Shown: piece after piece, positions 34,201 to 42,966 of the stretch
How the letters are laid out: each line of letters starts with the position of its first letter
How positions within the stretch are numbered: the first letter of the stretch is position 1
Source: an uncultured Acetatifactor sp.
Lineage (GTDB): Bacteria; Bacillota; Clostridia; Lachnospirales; Lachnospiraceae
Length of the DNA stretch: 64,000 nucleotides
Assembly: GCA_910578185.1 (NCBI GenBank)
Contig: CAJTPN010000001.1
Location: 73,519 to 137,518 of the forward strand
Direction: 5' to 3'
Notes under the pieces: model-generated
Seen by the model: only the letters and a program-made list of their open reading frames with translations
The model's database searches: none
Told to the model about the DNA's origin: nothing
Program-made: the position numbers and the translations under genes

Positions 34201-34202
34201 TT

Positions 34203-35222
34203 ATGAGAAGGTTATTCCTGAGAAAGGCAGCGGCAGTTTGTTGTGCCGTGCTTATGGTCATGACCGTTATGACCGGATGCGGAAACGATGATTCAAAGAC
34301 CCAGGATGGCAAGACGGAAGTAGTGCTTAACGAGGTTGCACATTCTATTTTTTATGCGCCCATGTATGTGGCGATTGAAGAAGGGTATTTTGAGGAGGCC
34401 GGGATTGAGCTTACTTTGGTGACGGGGTTTGGCGCTGACAAGACCATGACGGCAGTGCTTACCGGCGAGGCGGATATCGGTTTTATGGGAAGCGAGAGCA
34501 CTGTGTATACTTATGTGGGTGGCACAGCGGATTATGTGGTAAATTTTGCGCAGCTGACACAAAGGGCGGGTAACTTCCTGGTTTCCCGAAAGCCTGTGGA
34601 AAATTTTACTTGGAATATGCTGGTGGGAAAAGATGTGCTGGGCGGTCGCGCCGGCGGTATGCCTCAGATGGTATTTGAGTATATTCTCACCAAAAACGGC
34701 ATAGATCCGGCAAAAGACGTGAAGATTGATCAGAGTATTGACTTCGGATCTACGGCTGCGGCATTTTCAGGCGGACAGGGGGATTTTACGGTAGAGTTTG
34801 AACCCCATGCAACCGCCCTGGAACAGAAGGGCGAGGGATATGTGGTGGCCTCCCTAGGAGAGGATTCCGGTTATGTACCCTATACTTCCTTCTCCGCAAA
34901 AAAGAGCTACCTGGAGAATCATAAGGATGTAGTTCAGGCGTTTACGAATGCGCTGCAAAAAGGCATGGATTATGTGCAGGGGCATACTCCCGAAGAGATT
35001 GCAAAGGTGATTGCGCCGCAGTTCCCGGAGACGGATATGGAGACACTCACAACCATAGTAAATCGTTATTATCAGCAGGATACCTGGAAGGCAGATTTGA
35101 TTTTTCAGGAAGATGCATTTACACTTTTGCAGAATATTCTGAAAGATTCTGGCGTATTAAAAGACAATGTTCCATATAAAGATCTGGTCACCACGGAATT
35201 TGCAGAGAAAGCGGTAAAATAA
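34203..35222 (+). CDS. NMT1/THI5-like ABC substrate-binding lipoprotein
   Basis: This 339-residue lipoprotein has the signal peptide MRRLFLRKAAAVCCAVLM and lipobox VMTGC-G. The mature part fits the NMT1/SsuA/ThiY fold: HSIFYAPMYVAIEEGYFEEAGIEL, TAVLTGEADIGFMGSESTVY and FSGGQGDFTVEFEPHATALE. Such proteins bind thiamine precursors, nitrate, sulfonates or riboflavin-type ligands, and the ligand here cannot be told. No permease or ATPase gene is adjacent, so it must share components encoded elsewhere or be regulated separately. Confidence 0.88.
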   Translation: MRRLFLRKAAAVCCAVLMVMTVMTGCGNDDSKTQDGKTEVVLNEVAHSIFYAPMYVAIEEGYFEEAGIELTLVTGFGADKTMTAVLTGEADIGFMGSESTVYTYVGGTADYVVNFAQLTQRAGNFLVSRKPVENFTWNMLVGKDVLGGRAGGMPQMVFEYILTKNGIDPAKDVKIDQSIDFGSTAAAFSGGQGDFTVEFEPHATALEQKGEGYVVASLGEDSGYVPYTSFSAKKSYLENHKDVVQAFTNALQKGMDYVQGHTPEEIAKVIAPQFPETDMETLTTIVNRYYQQDTWKADLIFQEDAFTLLQNILKDSGVLKDNVPYKDLVTTEFAEKAVK

Positions 35223-35237
35223 ACAATATAAGTCCTG

Positions 35238-35290
35238 AGGGCTGTCGTAATGTGTTCGGAGTGTTGCCTCCATTGGACTGCGGCAGCCCT
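35238..35290 (+). terminator. Hairpin terminator after the NMT1-like gene
   Basis: AGGGCTGTCG (35238-35247) pairs with CGGCAGCCCT (35281-35290), ten base pairs with one G-T, followed by GGTTTCTTTG. It lies between converging genes. The loop is long (33 bases). Confidence 0.5.
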
Positions 35291-35301
35291 GGTTTCTTTG
35301 T

Positions 35302-35820
35302 TCAAGTCTTCAGAAAGTCTGCTATTCTGATATGCAGGCTATCATAGATTCCCACTTTTACAGTATCTTCAAAAGAAAATTGCATGGAGTCGCCGTCGCC
35401 GTCAAAGGAATACACTTGGACGGTATGCTTCATGGGATTGACAATCCAGTATTCACGAACGCCGGATATTCGATATTTAAAAAGTTTGACAAAGTAATCT
35501 ATTCGCTGTGTGGCAGGGGAGACAATTTCTATGATCCAGTCAGGGGCGCCGTTGCATCCCCTGTCCTTGAGCTTACTTTGATCACAGATTACAGAGATGT
35601 CCGGCTGAACATAATTTTCGCAGTCGTCGTTTAAAAAGACCGCAAAAGGCGCAGGATAAACTTTGCAGGAACCATGGCAGGAATCAATGAAATCAGCGAT
35701 TTTCCTGGCGAGGGCAAAACAGATCTCCTGGTGCATTCGATCCGGCATTGCAATGTTGTTCCCGGTATGATCCATATGTTCCGCTTGAAGGAAGGCACTT
35801 CTTGTGCTTGGCTGCGGCAT
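35302..35820 (-). CDS. Uma2 family (DUF820) restriction-like endonuclease
   Basis: This protein of about 172 residues has the Uma2 core: PAPFAVFLND, VQPDISVICDQSKL, APDWIIEIVSPATQ and the Lys/Tyr segment KLFKYRISGVREYWIVNP, giving a PD-(D/E)xK-like nuclease pattern. The N-terminus is short and diverged (AEHMDHTGNNIAM where relatives have an ELIDG-type motif), and no good ribosome site precedes the ATG at 35820. The frame is open further upstream, overlapping the BFD-like gene. Function of the family is unknown. Confidence 0.75.
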   Translation of the reverse strand: MPQPSTRSAFLQAEHMDHTGNNIAMPDRMHQEICFALARKIADFIDSCHGSCKVYPAPFAVFLNDDCENYVQPDISVICDQSKLKDRGCNGAPDWIIEIVSPATQRIDYFVKLFKYRISGVREYWIVNPMKHTVQVYSFDGDGDSMQFSFEDTVKVGIYDSLHIRIADFLKT

Positions 35821-35824
35821 GGGG

Positions 35825-36016
35825 TCAATTGGAATCACGTTCCGAAACAAAATGGGCCACCAGACGTTCCACGTCTTCCATACAGGAACCACAGACCGTG
35901 CTGGCGCCGGTGGCTTCCTGAACTTCTTCCAGAGTGCTGGCGCCGGCGTCCACGGCTTCCTTGATCATACCATAGGTGACATTCTGACAGTAGCAGGCAA
36001 TTTTGTCTAAATTCAT
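35825..36016 (-). CDS. BFD-like [2Fe-2S]-binding protein
   Basis: This 63-residue protein matches the bacterioferritin-associated-ferredoxin domain. The four ligands are CYC (residues 8-10) and CGSC (about 43-46), with the helix TYGMIKEAVDAGASTLEEVQ between. A GGAAGG lies upstream of the ATG. Stand-alone BFD proteins may handle iron or electrons. No bacterioferritin is adjacent. The Uma2 gene follows directly. Confidence 0.88.
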   Translation of the reverse strand: MNLDKIACYCQNVTYGMIKEAVDAGASTLEEVQEATGASTVCGSCMEDVERLVAHFVSERDSN

Positions 36017-36130
36017 GTTTCATACCTTCCTTTATTGAATATTGTCCCGGGTAAAATCTGATAAGTGTTTTTTTCCGGGGCTTTCCGGGGTAGGATATGC
36101 AAAAAGACAAAAAATATACACAAAAAGCGG

Positions 36131-36159
36131 TTGAGAGAAAAGAAAAAATTTGGTAAAAT
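36131..36159 (+). promoter_or_regulatory. Sigma-A promoter of the SPFH gene
   Basis: TTGAGA (36131-36136) and extended -10 TGG-TAAAAT (36154-36159) are separated by 17 bases, 33 bases upstream of the start codon. Confidence 0.65.
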
Positions 36160-36192
36160 AAAAGGAACTAATTGAGATCGGAGGATGGGTGA

Positions 36193-37542
36193 ATGGGATT
36201 AATAAAAGCGGCAAAGGATGCGATTCAGTCAATGTTGGCAGATCAATGGAGGGATTATTTTTACTGTGATTCCCTGTCGAATGATATCTTGGTGACAAAG
36301 GGGCGAAAGCGCGTTGAAAATGGCCGAGGCAGCAATACGAAAGGATCGGATAATGTGATTTCAAACGGATCCGTGATTGCTGTCAACGAGGGACAGTGTA
36401 TGATTATTGTGGAACAGGGGGGGATTGTGGATATCTGTGCGGAAGCAGGGGAGTTCGTATACGATTCTTCTTCCGAGCCCAGCTTGTTCTGCGGGGACTT
36501 GGCAGAGGGAATCAAAGACTCCTTCCGTACCGTTGCGAAACGTTTTACCTTTGGCGGCAGTACAGGCAAAGATCAAAGGGTGTATTTTTTTAATACAAAG
36601 GAGATTATGGACAATCTGTATGGCACGGCAACCCCGATCCCGTTCCGGTATATCGACGACAACATTGGATTGGACATGGATGTGAGCATCCGCTGTAACG
36701 GCTCCTATTCTTTCAGGATCGTGGATCCTTTGCTGTTTTATGAAAATGTGTGCGGAAACGTGTCCGACAGTTTTCAGCGGAACCAGATAGCAAACCAGAT
36801 GAAATCCGAGCTGATGACGGCCATGCAGCCCGCTCTGGGCAGGATCAGCCGCCTTCGTGTGCGTGTATCGGATATTCCCTTGCATGTGATGGAATTGGTG
36901 GATGCGGTTAACGACGAACTCTCGGAAAAATGGCAGGCACTGCGGGGCATCGTAGTGGTCAGCATGACAATGAACCCGCCTTCCATGCCGGAGGAGACGG
37001 CAAAAAAGATTAGTGAACTTCAGAGTACGGCCACGCTGCGAAATCCTAATATGGCAGCGGCCACCCTTGCAGGCGCGCAGGCTGAGGCGATGAAGGCGGC
37101 AGCGTCCAATACGTCCACCGGGCCTGCCATGGCGTTTATGGGGATGAATATGGCACAAAATATGGGTGGAGCAAATGCGGCATCGCTTTTTGCAATGGGG
37201 GAACAGCAGAGGCAGGAGCAACAGCAGGCGGCCAGTGCTTCAAGGCAGCCTGGGGCAGGCGGCGCGCCGGTTCCGGGATGGACTTGTAAGTGCGGTCACG
37301 CCGACAATAGGGGAAAGTTCTGCATGGAGTGTGGCAGGCCTAAGCCTGTGGATGCAGGATGGACCTGTAGCTGCGGAAATGTGAATCAGGGGAAATTCTG
37401 TACGGAATGCGGCGCCAGAAAACCGGAGGGCGCACCGGTCTACAGATGTGATAAATGCGGGTGGGAACCGGATGATCCGGCGCATCCTCCCAAGTTTTGT
37501 CCGGAATGCGGGGATGTTTTCGACGAATCCGACAGGGTGTAA
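36193..37542 (+). CDS. SPFH-domain protein with C-terminal zinc ribbons (YdjI-like)
   Basis: This 449-residue protein has an SPFH/virion-core-like domain (about residues 1-270, including GSVIAVNEGQCMIIVEQGG and YRFRIVDP-like SYSFRIVDPLLFYENV). A Met/Ala/Gln-rich linker follows, then three CxC/CxxC zinc-ribbon modules: WTCKCGHADNRGKFCMECG, WTCSCGNVNQGKFCTECG and YRCDKCGWEP... KFCPECG. Bacillus YdjI has a similar layout and works with PspA-type membrane-stress proteins. It sits alone behind its own promoter, and no PspA gene is present in the window. Confidence 0.85.
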   Translation: MGLIKAAKDAIQSMLADQWRDYFYCDSLSNDILVTKGRKRVENGRGSNTKGSDNVISNGSVIAVNEGQCMIIVEQGGIVDICAEAGEFVYDSSSEPSLFCGDLAEGIKDSFRTVAKRFTFGGSTGKDQRVYFFNTKEIMDNLYGTATPIPFRYIDDNIGLDMDVSIRCNGSYSFRIVDPLLFYENVCGNVSDSFQRNQIANQMKSELMTAMQPALGRISRLRVRVSDIPLHVMELVDAVNDELSEKWQALRGIVVVSMTMNPPSMPEETAKKISELQSTATLRNPNMAAATLAGAQAEAMKAAASNTSTGPAMAFMGMNMAQNMGGANAASLFAMGEQQRQEQQQAASASRQPGAGGAPVPGWTCKCGHADNRGKFCMECGRPKPVDAGWTCSCGNVNQGKFCTECGARKPEGAPVYRCDKCGWEPDDPAHPPKFCPECGDVFDESDRV

Positions 37543-37590
37543 ACCCCTGGGGAAAACGGAAGCAGGGTGATGGACAGGTAAGGAGCAAAG

Positions 37591-39897
37591 ATGAGTATAT
37601 ATGACACTTTGAATAAAATGCAGAAAGAGGCGGTATGGCAGACAGAAGGGCCGGTATTGCTTCTGGCAGGAGCAGGGAGCGGAAAGACCCGAGTGCTGAC
37701 TCACCGAATTGCTTATCTCATTGATGAAATGGGAATCAGACCGTGGAATATCCTGGCAATCACCTTTACCAATAAAGCGGCGGGAGAAATGCGGGAGAGG
37801 GTGGATAAGCTTGTGGGATTTGGTTCCGAACAGATCTGGGTGTCAACGTTCCACTCTGCGTGTATTCGTATTCTGCGCCGCCATATTGACAGAATCGGAT
37901 TGGACAAAGGCTTTGCGATTTATGATACCGATGATCAAAAAGCGGTTATGAAGAGTGTGATGAAACGGTTGGAACTGGATCCCAAGCAATATAAGGAACG
38001 AGATCTGCTTGGAGCCGTTTCCTCGGCAAAGGATGAGCTGGTCACAGTCAGGAAATTTCTGGAGGATGCCCAGGGGGATTATCTCAAGACCATATATGGG
38101 AAGGTTTACGAAGAATATCAGGAAGCGCTTAAACAAAATCACGCCCTTGACTTTGATGACATCATAGTTAAGACGGTGGAACTTTTTCAAAGCTGTCCGG
38201 AGGTGTTGGACACATATCAGGAACGTTTCCAGTATATTATGGTGGATGAGTATCAGGATACCAACACGGCGCAGTTTGAACTGATTAGGCTGCTTGCCCA
38301 GAAGTATCGGAATCTCTGTGTGGTGGGAGATGACGATCAGTCTATTTATAAGTTTCGCGGAGCCAATATCAGAAACATACTTGATTTTGAGAAGCATTTT
38401 CCGGATGCGGTATCCATTAAACTGGAACAGAATTATCGTTCTACCCAATCAATTCTGGATGCGGCAAACGCGGTTATCCAAAATAATATGGGCAGAAAAG
38501 ATAAGAGACTTTGGACGGACAGAGGACAGGGTGACAGGATCCGTTTTCGTCAGTTTGACAGCGCCTATGAGGAGGCGGAATATATAGCGGGTGATCTGGC
38601 AAAGTGCGTTGGGAAGGGAGGTATGAAATACGGTGATTGTGCGGTGCTTTTCCGTACCAACGCACAGGCTCGTCTTCTGGAAGAACGCATGATTATGGAA
38701 GGTGTGCCATATAATGTGGTAGGAGGTACCAATTTCTATTCCCGAATGGAGATCAAAGACATTCTGGCATATCTGAAAACCATTGATAACGGTTATGACG
38801 AAGTGGCGCTTCGGCGTATTGTCAATGTGCCTAAGAGAGGGATTGGCAATGCAACGCTGGAAAAGCTAGAGGATTATGCAAAGCTGCACGATATAGGCCT
38901 CTGTGAGGCGATGGAACATGCGGATGACGTGATGGGGTTGGGAAAGGCAGCTTCCAGGCTGCGGCCCTTTGTGACACTCATTGGCAAACTTCGGGAATCA
39001 TGTAGCAGTGGGCAAATGACCGTGGCGGACTTGATCAGGGAGGTGGTCAGACAGATAGAATATGAGGATTATCTTCAGGATTATGAGGAAGAGGGGGCTG
39101 AGGACAGGCTGGCAAATGTGGATGAACTGATCACAAAGGCAGTGAACTATGAGCAAACCCATGTTGAGGCGACCCTGACGGATTTTCTGGGGGAAGTGGC
39201 CCTGGTGGCTGAAATCGACAATGTGGACGATGGCGATGACAGAGTTTTGCTGATGACGCTGCATTCCGCAAAGGGACTGGAATTTACAAATGTATATCTT
39301 GCGGGTATGGAGGATGGGCTGTTTCCGGGATATAAGACGATAAATGCAGAGGACCCTTCCGAGATGGAAGAAGAGCGCCGGCTGGCTTACGTGGGAATTA
39401 CCAGGGCGAAAGATCGATTGACTTTATCCTGTGCCAAGATGCGAATGCTTCGGGGAGAGACGCAGTATAATCCTGTCAGCCGTTTTGTACAGGAGATTCC
39501 CTCCGAACTGCTGGACGGAGGCGCAAAGAGACAGAGATACAAAGAAGACAATCCCAGGAAAGTGGGGGACACCACTAAAAGAGAGACACATGCAGAATAT
39601 GATTTTCGCCCTAAGGCGGTTCCGCGTGTGAAGGATGCGGTCAAACCGGACAAACCTTTTATTGCAAAAGGAATTGGCAGCCTGAACCAGTTGGCGGGAA
39701 TTTCCAAGGGAATGCCTTTTCAGGCGCCGGAGGGACTTTCTTACGGCGTGGGAGATCGGGTTTCCCATATCAAGTATGGGGAGGGAAGCGTTCTGCAAAT
39801 TGACCAGGAACCCAGGGATTACAAGGTAATGGTACATTTTGATAAGTGCGGACAGAAAATAATGTACGCATCCTTTGCAAAATTGAAAAGATTGTAG
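37591..39897 (+). CDS. pcrA: UvrD/PcrA-type DNA helicase
   Basis: This 768-residue superfamily 1A helicase has Walker A LLLAGAGSGKTRVLTHR, motif Ia ITFTNKAAGEMRERV, motif II MVDEYQDTNTAQF, motif III VVGDDDQSIYKFRGA, motif IV QNYRSTQSIL, motif V LLMTLHSAKGLEFTNV and motif VI RRLAYVGITRAKDRL. The C-terminal PcrA-type beta domain (YGVGDRVSHIKYGEGSVLQI) is present, so it is more PcrA- than Rep-like. It is needed for nucleotide-excision repair and replication restart. Confidence 0.96.
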   Translation: MSIYDTLNKMQKEAVWQTEGPVLLLAGAGSGKTRVLTHRIAYLIDEMGIRPWNILAITFTNKAAGEMRERVDKLVGFGSEQIWVSTFHSACIRILRRHIDRIGLDKGFAIYDTDDQKAVMKSVMKRLELDPKQYKERDLLGAVSSAKDELVTVRKFLEDAQGDYLKTIYGKVYEEYQEALKQNHALDFDDIIVKTVELFQSCPEVLDTYQERFQYIMVDEYQDTNTAQFELIRLLAQKYRNLCVVGDDDQSIYKFRGANIRNILDFEKHFPDAVSIKLEQNYRSTQSILDAANAVIQNNMGRKDKRLWTDRGQGDRIRFRQFDSAYEEAEYIAGDLAKCVGKGGMKYGDCAVLFRTNAQARLLEERMIMEGVPYNVVGGTNFYSRMEIKDILAYLKTIDNGYDEVALRRIVNVPKRGIGNATLEKLEDYAKLHDIGLCEAMEHADDVMGLGKAASRLRPFVTLIGKLRESCSSGQMTVADLIREVVRQIEYEDYLQDYEEEGAEDRLANVDELITKAVNYEQTHVEATLTDFLGEVALVAEIDNVDDGDDRVLLMTLHSAKGLEFTNVYLAGMEDGLFPGYKTINAEDPSEMEEERRLAYVGITRAKDRLTLSCAKMRMLRGETQYNPVSRFVQEIPSELLDGGAKRQRYKEDNPRKVGDTTKRETHAEYDFRPKAVPRVKDAVKPDKPFIAKGIGSLNQLAGISKGMPFQAPEGLSYGVGDRVSHIKYGEGSVLQIDQEPRDYKVMVHFDKCGQKIMYASFAKLKRL

Positions 39898-40028
39898 TAA
39901 TTTTGAAGCGGATGTGATATAATGTACTTGTATGATTTGATAGCCGTGCTAATGTGTAAAATGCAGTGCGGTTGTAACTACAGAATAGAAAGAAGGGGCA
40001 GATGAGCTGCCGGCATGGAGGTAATCTT

Positions 40029-40298
40029 ATGAACAAGATTGAGAATTTAATCGATATGGCAAAGCTGAACGATTTCCTTAAGAAAAAGGAAGACGAAAAG
40101 AAGGAAGGCAATGTAATAGTATGGGTGCTGGCGATCATAGGTGCCATTACTGCTGTGGCCGCTATTGCCTATGCGGTTTACCGTTATCTGAATCCTCGTT
40201 ATTTGGATGATTTTGAGGATGAATTCGAAGATGAATTTGAAGACGAAGAGGCAGAGGATGATGAGGACGACTTCTTCGTAGATGAGGGAGAAAACTGA
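40029..40298 (+). CDS. Small membrane protein with acidic tail
   Basis: This 89-residue protein has a charged N-terminus (DFLKKKEDEKKEGN), one membrane helix (about residues 30-50, VIVWVLAIIGAITAVAAIAY) and an extremely acidic C-terminus built of repeated DEFED units. The ATG at 40029 has GGAGG eight bases upstream. A TATAAT at 39918 may be its promoter. The function is unknown. Such proteins are common in Lachnospiraceae and I do not recognise a domain. Confidence 0.75.
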   Translation: MNKIENLIDMAKLNDFLKKKEDEKKEGNVIVWVLAIIGAITAVAAIAYAVYRYLNPRYLDDFEDEFEDEFEDEEAEDDEDDFFVDEGEN

Positions 40299-40302
40299 AT
40301 CC

Positions 40303-41817
40303 ATGAAAAAGGGACAGGTATATGAGGCGATTGTTGATAGAGTAGACTTCCCAAACAAAGGTATAGTGTATGCAGGGGAGGAAATCGCCGTTGTAAAGAA
40401 CTGCCTGCCCGGTCAGACGATAAGGTTCCGTGTCAATAAAGTGAGAAAGGGGAAGGCGGAAGGCCAACTTCTTGAGGTGCTGAAACAGTCACCTTTGGAG
40501 ATTGGCCCACCGTGTTCTCATTTTGGCGTATGCGGAGGATGTGCTTATCTGGCGCTTCCGTACCGGCAACAGCTGGCATTAAAGGGAGATCAGGTGAAGC
40601 GGCTCCTGGCTCCCTGTCTGAACAGGCAGTTAAAACAGTGGAACTGGGAGGGAATAAAGGGAAGCCCCGTGACCTATGAGTATCGAAATAAGATGGAATT
40701 TTCCTTCGGAGATGAAATAAAGGACGGCCCCCTTGCACTTGGCATGCATAAGAGGGGCAGCTTTTATGATGTGGTGACGGTGAAAGGGTGTCAAATTGTG
40801 GACCAGGATTATCGCCTGATCTTGGGGACGGTGCTGGAATACTTTGCACCTGATAGCGTTGGCTTGCGGGTGAGACATTTTCACAGGCTGCGTCATGAGG
40901 GATATCTGCGTCATCTGTTGGTGCGGAAGGCTTCTCATACGGGTGAAATCCTGGTAGCCCTGGTAACTACGTCCAGGGATCCATGGGGCAGGCCCAAGGA
41001 GGAGATCTCCAAGGTAAGTGACTGGGAAGAGAGAGCCGTTATGACGGAGGAAGTGTTGTTGGAAGGTTTTCTGGACAGGCTTATGGCTTTGGAGAAGGGC
41101 GGAATGCTGGGGGGACGTTTTGCGGGAATCCTGCATATTGTCAATGATTCTCAGGCGGATGTGGTGCAAAGCGACCGTACCCATGTGCTGTATGGGAAGG
41201 ATTATTTTTATGAGGAACTATTAGGATTAAAGTTTAAGGTGTCGGTTTTCTCTTTTTTTCAGACAAATTCCTATGGCGCGGAAGTGTTGTATGAGACAGT
41301 ACGGGAATATATCGGAGATTTGGGCACTGATGCTTTGGACGGCAGACCGGACAAGGTGGTGTTTGACCTGTACAGCGGCACGGGGACTATTGCGCAGCTT
41401 CTGGCGCCTGTGGCAGGAAAGGTTATCGGTGTGGAAATCGTGGAGGAGGCGGTTCTTGCGGCTCGTAAAAACGCCCGGGAGAATGGACTAGATAATTGTG
41501 AGTTTATTGCCGGAGATGTGCTGAAGGTGTTGGATGCTATAGAAGAGAAACCGGATTTTATCATATTGGATCCTCCAAGGGACGGCGTTCATCCCAAGGC
41601 TCTTTCCAGGATTATCGCGTATGGCGTTGAGCGAATTGTATACATATCCTGCAAGCCGACCAGTCTTGTGAGAGACTTGGATATGTTTCTGGAAGGGGGA
41701 TATCTCGTGGAGAAGGCGGTAGCGATTGATCAGTTTCCGTGGACCGCAAACGTGGAGACGGTTTGTCTGCTTTCGAGAGAGCACACACCGCAGAGGGAGA
41801 TAGGAAGTCTCTCTTGA
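40303..41817 (+). CDS. rlmD: 23S rRNA (uracil-C5)-methyltransferase, RlmD/RumA family
   Basis: This protein of about 504 residues has an N-terminal TRAM domain (VYEAIVDRVDFPNKGIVYAG), a [4Fe-4S]-type Cys cluster (CSHFGVCGGCAYL), and a C-terminal Rossmann methyltransferase with FDLYSGTGTIAQLL, IILDPPRDGVHP and the catalytic Cys in VYISCKPTSLVRDL. The family contains RlmD and RlmCD, and the exact uridine is not certain. The ATG at 40303 is preferred to the one at 40282 inside the upstream gene. Confidence 0.9.
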   Translation: MKKGQVYEAIVDRVDFPNKGIVYAGEEIAVVKNCLPGQTIRFRVNKVRKGKAEGQLLEVLKQSPLEIGPPCSHFGVCGGCAYLALPYRQQLALKGDQVKRLLAPCLNRQLKQWNWEGIKGSPVTYEYRNKMEFSFGDEIKDGPLALGMHKRGSFYDVVTVKGCQIVDQDYRLILGTVLEYFAPDSVGLRVRHFHRLRHEGYLRHLLVRKASHTGEILVALVTTSRDPWGRPKEEISKVSDWEERAVMTEEVLLEGFLDRLMALEKGGMLGGRFAGILHIVNDSQADVVQSDRTHVLYGKDYFYEELLGLKFKVSVFSFFQTNSYGAEVLYETVREYIGDLGTDALDGRPDKVVFDLYSGTGTIAQLLAPVAGKVIGVEIVEEAVLAARKNARENGLDNCEFIAGDVLKVLDAIEEKPDFIILDPPRDGVHPKALSRIIAYGVERIVYISCKPTSLVRDLDMFLEGGYLVEKAVAIDQFPWTANVETVCLLSREHTPQREIGSLS

Positions 41818-41856
41818 GGGAGGGCTGTGGAATGGTATCGGGGGCAAAGGGTAAAA

Positions 41857-42948
41857 ATGAAAAAAAAGATACAAAACAGGATATTGGTGGCGGACGATGG
41901 GGAGGTAAACCGTGAGCTGCTGCGCAGTATGCTGGAAGATGACTATATTGTGGAGATGGCGGAAGACGGAGAGCAGGCATTGAAGAAGCTGGAGAAATAT
42001 CTGGATGAATCTGTGGCGCTTCTGCTGGATCTGCATATGCCTAAGTTGGATGGATACGCTGTGATTGCCCGGATGAAAGAGAAAGGGTGGATGAGCAAAA
42101 TCCCGGTGCTTATTATAAGCGGCGAGGGGGCTGCAGAGGTGGAGAACAAATGTTTTGAACTGGGGGCCTTGGACTTTATCAGGAAGCCCTTCAACACATA
42201 TGTGGTCAAGAATAGAATCAGGAATACAGTAGAACTGTTTGTCTACAAGAATCAACTGGAACAGGAAGTGGAGAGGCAGACAAAGGCACTGAAAAAACAG
42301 AAACAAATTATTGATATACAGGCCGAGCGGCTTAAAAAAGAAAATTCGTTTAATAACCTGATGATGCAGTATCGCTGCGCCATTATGGAGGTTGAGACCA
42401 AATTTAAGGTGTTGAACGAGGAATTTTCTCAGGAGTATAATCGAAATCCTTTTGAGTCTATGTCCACCAGGCTGAAGTCGCCGGAGAGTATCTTTGAAAA
42501 GCTTCTCAGGAAAGGATATCCCATATCGGTGAAGAATGTGGAAAAGCATTTGGCCGATGTGGCGGGGGTGCGTGTGATCTGTTCTTTTCCGGATGACATT
42601 TACCGCCTGGCGGAGATGATCAGCAATCAGGATGATATCATTGTGCTGGAAGAGAAGGATTATATCAAAAATCCCAAAGAAAACGGTTACAGAAGCCTGC
42701 ATCTGATTTTGGATATACCAATTTTTATGTCAAACGAGAAAAAGTATATGAAGGTGGAGGTGCAGTTTCGCACCATTGCCATGGACTTCTGGGCCAGCTT
42801 GGAGCACAAGTTAAAGTATAAGAAAAACGTGAAAAATGCGGAAGAAATTGTGGCGCAGCTGAAAGAATGCGCCGAGTCAATAGGAAGTCTGGATTATCGG
42901 ATGATGAAGATCAGGGATAAGATTGACAGCGACAGATGTGAAAAGTGA
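41857..42948 (+). CDS. Response-regulator receiver domain fused to RelQ-like (p)ppGpp synthetase
   Basis: This protein of about 363 residues joins two signalling modules. Residues 5-124 form a receiver domain with the acidic pair D13/D14, phospho-acceptor D58 (LLDLHMPKLDGY), S88 and K110 (FIRKPF). Residues 125-165 are a predicted coiled coil. Residues 170-330 match small alarmone synthetases of the RelQ/YjbM type: STRLKSPESIFEKL (R205, K207), ADVAGVRVICSF (D234), KDYIKNPKENGYRSLHL (Y278) and VEVQFRTIAMDFWASLEHKL (E301). All key synthetase residues are kept, and no hydrolase domain exists. The ATG at 41857 is chosen after AAAGGG. The likely role is phosphorylation-controlled alarmone synthesis. 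No histidine kinase is adjacent. Confidence 0.85.
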   Translation: MKKKIQNRILVADDGEVNRELLRSMLEDDYIVEMAEDGEQALKKLEKYLDESVALLLDLHMPKLDGYAVIARMKEKGWMSKIPVLIISGEGAAEVENKCFELGALDFIRKPFNTYVVKNRIRNTVELFVYKNQLEQEVERQTKALKKQKQIIDIQAERLKKENSFNNLMMQYRCAIMEVETKFKVLNEEFSQEYNRNPFESMSTRLKSPESIFEKLLRKGYPISVKNVEKHLADVAGVRVICSFPDDIYRLAEMISNQDDIIVLEEKDYIKNPKENGYRSLHLILDIPIFMSNEKKYMKVEVQFRTIAMDFWASLEHKLKYKKNVKNAEEIVAQLKECAESIGSLDYRMMKIRDKIDSDRCEK

Positions 42949-42966
42949 AGGGAGGGGAGGGATAGA

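Noticed and set aside
35302..35892. Frameshifted or fused Uma2/BFD gene
   Set aside because: Each has its own complete domain. The extra Uma2 upstream frame overlaps BFD coding sequence and has no start signal.
36193..37542. Phage virion-core protein indicating a prophage
   Set aside because: SPFH/virion-core-like proteins with zinc ribbons are chromosomal stress proteins, and no phage genes surround it.
41488..42702. Minus-strand open frame of 404 codons
   Set aside because: It lies opposite the well-conserved RlmD and REC-synthetase genes, has no recognisable domain and looks like a codon-bias shadow.
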